This document shows, piece after piece, positions 56,913-64,000 of a stretch of 64,000 nucleotides of DNA (positions are counted from its first letter, which is position 1; each line of letters begins with the position of its first letter). The DNA lies in assembly GCF_008634025.1 (NCBI RefSeq), contig NZ_PDCM01000001.1:3194501-3258500 (forward strand), read 5' to 3'. The notes under the pieces were generated by a model. That model ran no database searches. It worked only from the letters and a program-made list of their open reading frames with translations, and was not told where the DNA came from. A program made the position numbers and the translations under genes. This stretch comes from Streptomyces albofaciens JCM 4342. GTDB lineage: Bacteria > Actinomycetota > Actinomycetes > Streptomycetales > Streptomycetaceae.

Positions 56913-57773
56913 GTGCGTACCACCCGCAACATCACCGTGGCCGCCCTGGCCGCGGCAGCCGTCGCCCTCGGCGCGAGCGCCTGCAGCGCGCCCTCCGACG
57001 TCTCCTCCTCCGGCGGCAAGAAGGAGGACAGCAGCGCACCGCTGACCGTCGCCGCCAGCCCGACCCCGCACGGCGCGATCCTGAACTTCGTCAAGGACAA
57101 GCTCGCGGCGAAGGAAGGCCTCACGCTGGAGGTCCGGGAGTTCAACGACTACAACCTGCCGAACAAGGTCACCGAGGACGGCCAGGTCGACGCGAACTTC
57201 TTCCAGCACAAGCCGTTCCTGGACACCTACAACCGGAAGAACGGCACCCACATCGTGCCGGTCGTCAACGTCGCGATCGAGCCGCTCGGCGTCTACTCGA
57301 AGAAGGTCGAGAAGCTCTCCGAGCTGACCGCCGGCAACACCGTCTCCGTCCCGAACGACCCGTCCAACGAGGGCCGCGCGCTCAAGCTGCTCGCCGACAA
57401 CGGCGTCATCACCCTCAAGGACGGCGTCGGCTCCGACGCGAAGCTGACCGACGTCAAGGACGACAAGGGCATCAAGCTCACCGAGCTGGAGGCCGGCCAG
57501 ATCGCGCCGCGCCTGGCCGACGTGGACGCCGCCGTGATCAACGGCAACTTCGCCATCGGCGCCCAGCTCAAGCCGTCCACCGACGCGCTGGCCCTGGAGA
57601 AGGCGGAGGACAACCCGTACGCCAACTTCCTGGCGGTCAAGAAGGGCAACGAGGACGACCCGCGGGTCAAGAAGCTGGCGAAGTTGCTGAACTCGCCCGA
57701 GGTGAAGAAGTTCATCGAGGACAAGTACAAGGACGGCTCGGTCATTCCGGCCTTCGGCACCCCCAAGAGCTGA
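56913..57773 (+). CDS. metQ: Methionine-binding lipoprotein
   Basis: The 286-residue protein starts at a GTG (GGGG upstream) with a lipoprotein signal: VRTTRNITVAALAAAAVALG, lipobox GASAC. The NlpA-type binding fold follows: EVREFNDYNLPNKVTEDGQV, DANFFQHKPFLDTYN, AAVINGNFAIGAQ. It captures methionine outside the membrane for MetI-MetN. It ends the metNIQ unit. Confidence 0.95.
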   Translation: MRTTRNITVAALAAAAVALGASACSAPSDVSSSGGKKEDSSAPLTVAASPTPHGAILNFVKDKLAAKEGLTLEVREFNDYNLPNKVTEDGQVDANFFQHKPFLDTYNRKNGTHIVPVVNVAIEPLGVYSKKVEKLSELTAGNTVSVPNDPSNEGRALKLLADNGVITLKDGVGSDAKLTDVKDDKGIKLTELEAGQIAPRLADVDAAVINGNFAIGAQLKPSTDALALEKAEDNPYANFLAVKKGNEDDPRVKKLAKLLNSPEVKKFIEDKYKDGSVIPAFGTPKS

Positions 57774-57966
57774 CCGCCGACCCGCACATGACGTTCGTAC
57801 CGGCTTTCGAGCCGTTCGACGACGGGCCCCGGACGCGCACCTGCGCGCCACCGGGGCCCGCGCGCGTGGCACATCGCCGGTCGGATGCTGCATGCTGGTG
57901 CACTCAAAGACGGTCAACCCGGCCCGAACTTCGGAGCAGCACGGTCAACGGCGTTGGAGCAGCGGC

Positions 57967-58602
57967 ATGACATCCACCTTTCCGGACATCTCCATCAGCA
58001 CGGATCGGTTGGTGCTTCGCCCGTTCGAAGAGGCCGACGTGCCCGCGCTCACGGAGATGATGAACGACGAGCTGACCACCGCCTGGACCGCGCTGCCGCA
58101 CCCCTACACGGCCGACCTCGCCCGCGACTGGACCACCCGCCGGGCCCCCGCGGTGCGCACAGAGGGCCGCGGCATCGCCTTCGCCGTCACCGAGTTCCTC
58201 ACCCAGCGCCTGGTCGGCACCGTCCAGCTCGACCACACCGACTGGCGGGTGCTCAGCACCGAGGCCGCCTACGTCACCGCCCCCTGGGCCCGCGGCGAGG
58301 GCTACGCCTCCGAGTCGGTCCTGGCGGTCGCCCAGTGGCTCTTCCGGGACCAGAAGTTCGAGCGGGTCGAACTGCGCACCGCCGCCGACAACACCGCCGC
58401 CCAGCAGGTGGCCCAGAAGATCGGCTGCATCAGCGAGGGCGTGCTGCGCAACGCCTGGATAGCCCGCTCGCGCACCGAGGACGGGGGCTGGACGGACATC
58501 CGTACGGACCTGATCGTCTGGAGCCTGCTGCCCGAGGACCTCGACGGCGTACCGGGACGGATGGCCGACGCCAACGGCTTCGCCTATCCCGAATGGAACT
58601 GA
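57967..58602 (+). CDS. GNAT-family acetyltransferase (RimJ/RimL type)
   Basis: From ATG 57967 the 211-residue product begins STDRLVLRPFEEADVPALTE, as in ribosomal-protein acetyltransferase relatives. The acetyl-CoA region is APWARGEGYASESVLAVAQW and ELRTAADNTAAQQVAQKIGC follows. The target is unknown. The 192 bp before it carry no clear signal. Confidence 0.9.
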   Translation: MTSTFPDISISTDRLVLRPFEEADVPALTEMMNDELTTAWTALPHPYTADLARDWTTRRAPAVRTEGRGIAFAVTEFLTQRLVGTVQLDHTDWRVLSTEAAYVTAPWARGEGYASESVLAVAQWLFRDQKFERVELRTAADNTAAQQVAQKIGCISEGVLRNAWIARSRTEDGGWTDIRTDLIVWSLLPEDLDGVPGRMADANGFAYPEWN

Positions 58603-58832
58603 AGCCCCCTCCCCGGACCCCGGCCGGACGGTTTCGGCCGGGACCGGCGCGGCCCGCGCGCTGTGGTCCGGACCTCTGCGGGTAGTCTCGGCCTGCCCGC
58701 CGAACCCGGTGACCGGCCGACCGCCGCCGTGCGCCCCGCCCGGCGCGCGCGCCGGCGCGTTCCGCGGGCGCAGCCGTTCCGTACCTCCCCAGTTCTGTTC
58801 CGTAGCAAGTCAAGCCCAGGAGACTGACGACG

Positions 58833-60047
58833 ATGGCCGACCGGGTCACGGTGATCGGGTGGGACGGTTCGCCGTTGACCGCCGCCGCCCGCTCCGCCCT
58901 CGGCGCGGCGACGCTCGTGGCCGGCGCCGCCCACCACCTCACCCTGCCCGAAGTCCCGCCGCACGCCGAACAGATCCGGCTGGGCAGTGTGGACCTGGCC
59001 GCCCGCCGCATCGCCCAGCACCGCGGCACCGCCGTGGTGCTCGCCGACGGGGACCCCGGCTTCTTCGGCGTCGTACGGACCCTGCGCGCGCCGGAGCACG
59101 GCCTGGAGGTCGAGGTGGTGCCCGCCGTCTCGTCCGTGGCCACGGCCTTCGCCCGGGCCGGCATGCCCTGGGACGACGCCCAGATCGTCGTCGCCCACAG
59201 CCGTGACCTGCGCCGGGCCGTGAACGTCTGCCGCGCGCACACCAAGGTCGCGGTCCTGACCGCACCCGGCGCCGGGCCCGCCGAACTCGCCCTCCTGCTG
59301 GACGGGGTGCACCGCACCTTCGTCATCTGCGAGGAACTGGGCACCGAACGCGAGCAGGTGACGGTCCTCACCTCGGACAAGGCCGCCGACCACGTCTGGC
59401 GCGACCCCAATGTCGTCATCGTCGTCGGCGGGGCCAGCGCCGCCGCCCAGGGCAGCGGCTGGATGGCGGGCCGGGACGTCGCCTACCCGTCGTCGCCGCG
59501 CGGCTGGGGACTGCCCGCACAGGCGTACGGCGGCGTCCTCGGCGAGGGGGAGTCCGTCCAGCTGCGCAGCGCCCAGCTGGCCTGCCTCGGGCCCCGGCCC
59601 GGCGACCTGGTCTGGGACATCGGCGCGGGCAGCGGCGCCGCCGCCGTGGAGGCCGCGCGCTTCGGGGCGGCCGTCATCGCGGTGGACGCCGACCCGGACG
59701 CCTGCGACCGCACCGCCGCGGTGGCCCGCCGGTACGGCGTCCAGCTCCAGGTCGTACAGGGCCGCGCGCCCCAGGTACTGGAGGACCTGCCGGAACCGGA
59801 CGTCGTACGGGTCGGCGGCGGGGGAGCGGCGGTGGTCACCGCCTGCGCAGCCCGCCGGCCGGAGCGCATCGTCGCGCACGCGGCCACCCGCGACGAGGCC
59901 GAGGCGATCGGGCGGGCGCTGACCGACGGCGGTTACGAGGCCGAGTGCGCGCTGCTGCAGTCCGTGGAACTCGACACCTCCGCCTGGGTCGAGCGGGAAC
60001 GGGCCGTGGTCTTCCTGCTCAGCGGCTATCGGGTTCCTCACCCGTGA
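58833..60047 (+). CDS. cobL: Precorrin-6Y C5,15-methyltransferase (CbiE-CbiT fusion)
   Basis: The 404-residue cobalamin enzyme starts at an ATG after GGAG. The N-terminal CbiE half (TVIGWDGSPLTAAARSALGA, VVLADGDPGFFGVVRTL, VPAVSSVATAFARAGMPWDD) methylates carbons 5 and 15. The C-terminal CbiT half (GDLVWDIGAGSGAAAVEAAR, AVDADPDACDRTA) decarboxylates and methylates. The fusion matches actinobacterial CobL. A B12 gene follows on the same strand. Confidence 0.93.
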   Translation: MADRVTVIGWDGSPLTAAARSALGAATLVAGAAHHLTLPEVPPHAEQIRLGSVDLAARRIAQHRGTAVVLADGDPGFFGVVRTLRAPEHGLEVEVVPAVSSVATAFARAGMPWDDAQIVVAHSRDLRRAVNVCRAHTKVAVLTAPGAGPAELALLLDGVHRTFVICEELGTEREQVTVLTSDKAADHVWRDPNVVIVVGGASAAAQGSGWMAGRDVAYPSSPRGWGLPAQAYGGVLGEGESVQLRSAQLACLGPRPGDLVWDIGAGSGAAAVEAARFGAAVIAVDADPDACDRTAAVARRYGVQLQVVQGRAPQVLEDLPEPDVVRVGGGGAAVVTACAARRPERIVAHAATRDEAEAIGRALTDGGYEAECALLQSVELDTSAWVERERAVVFLLSGYRVPHP

Positions 60048-60284
60048 CCGGGTGCCGCCCCGGCGCGGGGTAGGCTGGCGGATCGTTGCGCCGCCGTCCC
60101 GCGTTCGGTTTCGTACGCCAATATCCGGAACATGCCGTGGTTTTGGCCGTAAATGAAGCGCTCAAGGGCGGACGTGCCGCGAGGCGCGCTCGCTCGTTCT
60201 AGCTATCGGGGCGGTCGGCGCGCCGCGGTGGAGCGCGTCGCACGAGCGGTTGGAAGGAGCACTACCAATGGGCGAGGGGTACGC

Positions 60285-63200
60285 ATGACCGACACCGGCC
60301 AGGTCCCGGGCGAGGGGCTGCCGGAGAACGCAGGCGGACAGCCCGGACAGCCGCAGCCGGCGGCCGTTCCCTCCCCTGCCGACGCCGGCCCGACGCAGGC
60401 GCCGGGCGCGCCCCAGGCTCCCGACGCCTATCCCTACCTCGACCCCGCCGACCCGGGAGCCGAGGACGACGACCTCCTGCTGATGCCCGGAGCACAGGGC
60501 GCGTGGGGCAGCGAGCAGCAGCACCACCAGCCCGTGGTGCCGCCGCAGTTCCCCCAGCAGGCCCAGCCGCAGCAGACCCGGCCGCCGCAGGCGCCGCCCC
60601 AGCAGTCCGTGCCGGAGCAGGCGGGCCCGTACGACTCCGCGCCGCTCGGCGCCATGGCGTACGAGCCCCTGCCGCCCGAGGCCGGCGACCACGAGAGCGG
60701 CGGCCGCGACACCGGCTCGGTCGACATGAGCGGCGTACGCGTCCCGCCGCCCGCCGCGCCGCAGCAGAACCCCGCGCCGCCGCGCCGCCCGCTCCACATG
60801 GGCCCGCCGGTCCCCGACGCGAGCGGCGGCGTGGTCCGCTCGCTCGCCGACCGCGGCCCGGCCGGCGCGCCGCCGCGCGCCGCCACCGCCCGGCCCGCGC
60901 CGGGCCCCGAGTACCTGGACGTCGAGGAGGGCGCCCCGCAGGGCGATACCTCCGGCGGCGCCCCCGCCGCGCAGCAGGCCGCCGCCGAGGAGTACGCGGC
61001 CCCCGGCGCGGCGCCGCTGCCCGGGCAGCAGCCCGGCGGGATCCCCGCCGGGGCGCCGTCCTGGGACAGCGCCCCGGCCCAGGCCGCCCCCGTGGCGCCG
61101 GTCGCCGCGGCAGCCGCCGGGCCGGCCGCTGCCGCCGTGCCCACGGCTCCGGGTGCAGAAACGGTCGATCGCGGTGCTGAGGAGGCTGCGGTGGCTGGTG
61201 TGACTGTTGAGGCGGGTGAGGTGCCCGCGCCGGAGGGCACCGAGGCTCCGGCTGACGGGACGGTCGCGCCTGCCGCGGCCGAGGACGCGCCCTCCGAGGC
61301 GGCCGCGGCCGAGGGCGCGCCTACCGAGGCGGCCGCGGCCGAAGCCGCGCCGCAGGTGGTGGCCGCCGAGGCCCAGCAGCCGGAGCAGGCTGTGGCGGCG
61401 GAGCCGGTCCAGGAAGCGGTCGCCGCCGGTACGGCCGAGGGCGCGCAGCCCGTGGAGGCGCCGCAGCCCATACAGGCCGCCGAGGAGGCACCGGCCGACG
61501 TGGCCGAAGACCCCGCGGCGGACCCGGCCGAGGCCCCCGCGGCGGGCCAGGACCCAGCCGTACCCGCCGCGCAGGAGCAGGACGCGCCCCAGGAGGCACC
61601 GGCCGAGGCCGTGCCCGGCGCGGAGGAGCCGGCGGCGGAGGAGACCGCCGTGGCCGAGCAGGAGCAGGAAGCCGCGCCTGAGGCGGAGGAGCCTGCGGCG
61701 GCCGAGGAGCCTGCGGCGGGCGAGGCGCGGGAAGCCGTGGTGCAGGAAGCCGTGGTGCAGGCCGAGCAGGGTCCGACGGAGCAGGCGCAGGCCGAGCAGG
61801 CCGTGGACCAGCAGGCGGACCAGCAGGCTGAGGCGGTCGCCGTGGAGGCGGCCGCGGAGGCTTCCGGCGAGGCGGCGCAGCCGTCCGGGGCCGCCGAGTC
61901 CGCTCCGGCCGCCGATGCGCAGGCTTCGGCCGCACAGGCTCCGGCCGCACAGGCTTCGGCTGCGCAGGCTCCCGCCGCGGAGGCCGTTCCCGCCGACGCC
62001 GTTCCTGCTGATGCCGTTCCCGCCGACGCCGCTCCTGCTGACGCCGAGCAGGCCGTCGCCGCGCAGGCCGTCGCCCCGCAGCCGGAGCAGGTCACCGCCC
62101 CCGAAGGTGCCCAGCAGCCCGAGGAGGCACAGAACATCGCCGAGGTCACCCAGGACGCTCCCGGAGAAGTCCGGAACGTCCCCGCGGAAGCACAGCACCC
62201 CGAGGAGCCCGCCCAGGCTCCCGAGCCGACCCAGGCCACCGAGCAGGCCCCCGCGGCCGCTCAGCCCGCCGCCCCGGCGGACGCCCCCCGGCCCCCGGCC
62301 GAGGACGGCTCCGACGCCGGGCAGCCGGCCGTCGAGCAGGACGGCGCCGAGCTGGTCCAGCTCGGTGACACCCCGGACGCCCCGGTCGTCCTGGACGTGC
62401 CGGACGCCCCCGGGGCACCGGCCGGAGCCGTCCCCGCGCAGCCCGCCCCGGCGCCCGCCGATGCCGCACCCTCCGCCGAGGCCCCCGCGGCCCCGGATGC
62501 CACGGCCCCCGCTCCGCAGGACGGGACCGCTCCGCAGGACGGAACCGCTTTGCAGGCCGAGCCACAGGAGCCCGCCGTCCCGGCCCAGCCGGCCGGCCCC
62601 CCGGCCGCCGGTTACGACGACTCCGAGCGCGCCGCCGTGCACCGGGTCATGCGCGAGCGCCGGGACATCCGTAACGGCTTCCGTTCCGACCCCATCCCCA
62701 ACGAGGTGCTGCTGCGCGTCCTGGAGGCGGCCCACACCGCCCCCAGCGTCGGCCACTCCCAGCCCTGGGACTTCGTCGTCATCCGCTCGCAGGAGACCCG
62801 GGAGCGGATGCACCAGCTCGCCGCGGCGCAGCGCGAGGCGTACGCGAAGTCGCTGCCGAAGGCCCGCGCCAAGCAGTTCCGCGAGCTGAAGATCGAGGCC
62901 ATCCTCGAAACGCCGGTCAACATCGTGGTGACCGCCGACTCGACCCGCGGCGGCCGGCACACCCTCGGCCGCCACACCCAGCCCCAGATGGCCCCCTACA
63001 GCTCCGCGCTCGCGGTGGAGAACCTGTGGCTGGCGGCCCGCGCCGAGGGCCTGGGCGTCGGCTGGGTCAGCTTCTTCGACGAGCGCGAGATGGTCCGCGA
63101 GCTGGGGCTGCCCGAGCACCTGGAGGTCGTCGCCTACCTCTGCGTCGGGTACGTGGACGAGTTCCCCGACGAGCCCGAGCTGATGCAGGCCGGCTGGGCC

Positions 63201-64000
63201 AAGCGCCGCCCGCTGTCCTGGGTGGTCCACGAGGAGACGTACGGCCGCCGCGCCCTGCCCGGCGAGGCGCCCGCCAACCTCCTCCAGGAGACCCTCCAGG
63301 GCATCCGCCCGCTGGACGCCAAGGCGCTCGGCGAGGCGTGGGAGCGGCAGAAGCGGATGACGAAGCCCGCGGGCGCCCTCGGCATGCTGGAGATCATCTC
63401 CGCGCAGCTGTGCGGCCTGTCCCGCAAGTGCCCGCCGCCGATCCCGGAGCCGGCCGCCGTCGCGATCTTCGCGGGCGACCACGGTGTGCACGCCCAGGGC
63501 GTCACCCCCTGGCCCCAGGAGGTGACCGGGCAGATGGTCGCCAACTTCCTGGGCGGCGGCGCGGTCTGCAACGCCTTCGCCAACCAGGTGGGCGCCGAGG
63601 TCTGCGTCGTGGACGTGGGCGTGGCGGCCGAGCTGCCGGCCACCCCCGGCCTGCTGCCGCGCAAGATCCGGCCGGGCACCGCCGACTTCACCGTCGGCCC
63701 CGCGATGAGCCACGACGAGGTGCTGCGCGCCATCGAGGTGGGCATCGAGACCGCCCGCGACCTGGTGGCCGCCGGGAACAAGGCGCTGATCACCGGCGAG
63801 ATGGGCATCGCCAACACCACCACCTCGGCCGCCCTGGTCTCCGTCTACACGGAGGCCGACCCCGCCGAGGTCACCGGCCGCGGCACGGGCATCAACGACG
63901 AGACCCACGCCCGCAAGATCGACGTGGTGCGCCGCGCCCTGGAGCTGCACCGACCGGACCCCGCCGACCCGATCGGCGTCCTCGCCGCGGTCGGCGGCCT
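60285..64000 (+). CDS. cobT: BluB-CobT fusion with long disordered N-terminus, 3' end outside window
   Basis: The ATG at 60285 follows GAGGGG and opens a frame to the edge (1238 codons seen). Residues 1-~775 are low-complexity, rich in Ala, Pro, Glu and Gln, with short repeats such as AVPADAVPADAVPADAAPAD near 61,980-62,045. From about residue 776 comes a BluB-type flavin domain (RERRDIRNGFRSDPIPNEVL, TAPSVGHSQPWDFV, GVGWVSFFDEREMVRELGLP) that makes 5,6-dimethylbenzimidazole. From about residue 1007 it is CobT (AIFAGDHGVHAQGVTPWPQE, GEMGIANTTTSAALVS, GRGTGINDE), which activates that base for B12. The acidic-repeat strand has a long open frame on the other side that is only its shadow. Confidence 0.9.
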   Translation, partial: MTDTGQVPGEGLPENAGGQPGQPQPAAVPSPADAGPTQAPGAPQAPDAYPYLDPADPGAEDDDLLLMPGAQGAWGSEQQHHQPVVPPQFPQQAQPQQTRPPQAPPQQSVPEQAGPYDSAPLGAMAYEPLPPEAGDHESGGRDTGSVDMSGVRVPPPAAPQQNPAPPRRPLHMGPPVPDASGGVVRSLADRGPAGAPPRAATARPAPGPEYLDVEEGAPQGDTSGGAPAAQQAAAEEYAAPGAAPLPGQQPGGIPAGAPSWDSAPAQAAPVAPVAAAAAGPAAAAVPTAPGAETVDRGAEEAAVAGVTVEAGEVPAPEGTEAPADGTVAPAAAEDAPSEAAAAEGAPTEAAAAEAAPQVVAAEAQQPEQAVAAEPVQEAVAAGTAEGAQPVEAPQPIQAAEEAPADVAEDPAADPAEAPAAGQDPAVPAAQEQDAPQEAPAEAVPGAEEPAAEETAVAEQEQEAAPEAEEPAAAEEPAAGEAREAVVQEAVVQAEQGPTEQAQAEQAVDQQADQQAEAVAVEAAAEASGEAAQPSGAAESAPAADAQASAAQAPAAQASAAQAPAAEAVPADAVPADAVPADAAPADAEQAVAAQAVAPQPEQVTAPEGAQQPEEAQNIAEVTQDAPGEVRNVPAEAQHPEEPAQAPEPTQATEQAPAAAQPAAPADAPRPPAEDGSDAGQPAVEQDGAELVQLGDTPDAPVVLDVPDAPGAPAGAVPAQPAPAPADAAPSAEAPAAPDATAPAPQDGTAPQDGTALQAEPQEPAVPAQPAGPPAAGYDDSERAAVHRVMRERRDIRNGFRSDPIPNEVLLRVLEAAHTAPSVGHSQPWDFVVIRSQETRERMHQLAAAQREAYAKSLPKARAKQFRELKIEAILETPVNIVVTADSTRGGRHTLGRHTQPQMAPYSSALAVENLWLAARAEGLGVGWVSFFDEREMVRELGLPEHLEVVAYLCVGYVDEFPDEPELMQAGWAKRRPLSWVVHEETYGRRALPGEAPANLLQETLQGIRPLDAKALGEAWERQKRMTKPAGALGMLEIISAQLCGLSRKCPPPIPEPAAVAIFAGDHGVHAQGVTPWPQEVTGQMVANFLGGGAVCNAFANQVGAEVCVVDVGVAAELPATPGLLPRKIRPGTADFTVGPAMSHDEVLRAIEVGIETARDLVAAGNKALITGEMGIANTTTSAALVSVYTEADPAEVTGRGTGINDETHARKIDVVRRALELHRPDPADPIGVLAAVGG

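Noticed and set aside
58603..58832. Cobalamin riboswitch before cobL
   Set aside because: No B12-box-like segment was found here or in 60048-60284.
60162..63950. 1262-codon open frame on the minus strand opposite the B12 fusion gene
   Set aside because: It is a codon-bias shadow of the Ala/Glu/Pro-rich gene on the plus strand. The plus strand has BluB and CobT motifs and a ribosome site; the minus frame has neither.

Overview
The DNA is very GC-rich with strong third-position G/C bias, GTG/TTG starts and an argC-J-B-D-R cluster. With a class of B12 fusion protein and twin-arginine exported enzymes familiar from Streptomyces, this points to a Streptomyces (or close relative) chromosome. The window splits sharply at about 35,393. 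Everything to the left is an accessory island; everything to the right is ordinary chromosome.

Accessory island (1-35,393). Two Tn7-like transposition modules bracket a defence-rich cargo. On the left, a tniQ runs off the edge, preceded by the last ~55 codons of a tnsC. On the right is a tnsA-tnsB-tnsC-tniQ set (28,181-35,264), all transcribed leftward, whose tnsA is split by an 859-bp IS5-type element with a TAA target duplication. The outer transposon end, TGTTGTGACTG read inward, lies at 35,393 with two TnsB-like sites 20 bp apart.

The cargo from left to right starts with a CBASS-like locus: a membrane effector, an E2-like protein and a CD-NTase. It is divergent from an XRE repressor plus ImmA/IrrE peptidase pair resembling CapH-CapP. 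Next comes an XRE-controlled cluster with three copies of a 16-bp operator and a UvrD-like helicase. IS630 and IS481 debris follows, then a complete class 1 DISARM operon (drmD-drmMI-drmA-drmB-drmC, 11,007-24,488). Last are several unknown genes, including a frameshifted GIY-YIG-like gene, and an IS21 fragment.

Chromosome (35,394-64,000). The island ends only 76 bp before the argC ATG and just spares the argC promoter and ARG box. The arginine genes follow: argC-J-B-D-R (translationally coupled), and later argG and argH, with an ArgR-type operator before argG. Between them are an amidohydrolase, a tRNA-Pro(GGG) and a DUF488 gene.

After the argH terminator come a TetR-MFS efflux pair with a clear palindromic operator, an exported metallophosphatase/5'-nucleotidase, a PlsC acyltransferase, an exported glycerophosphodiester phosphodiesterase, GNAT acetyltransferases, two small membrane proteins and a HAD phosphatase. 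A metNIQ methionine importer is preceded by a Met/Cys-rich leader peptide. The window ends in cobalamin genes: cbiET/cobL and a giant BluB-CobT fusion with a ~775-residue low-complexity N-terminus that runs off the right edge.

All positions and motifs were read by eye. No alignment or database search was run, and protein names rest on recognised motifs and gene order.
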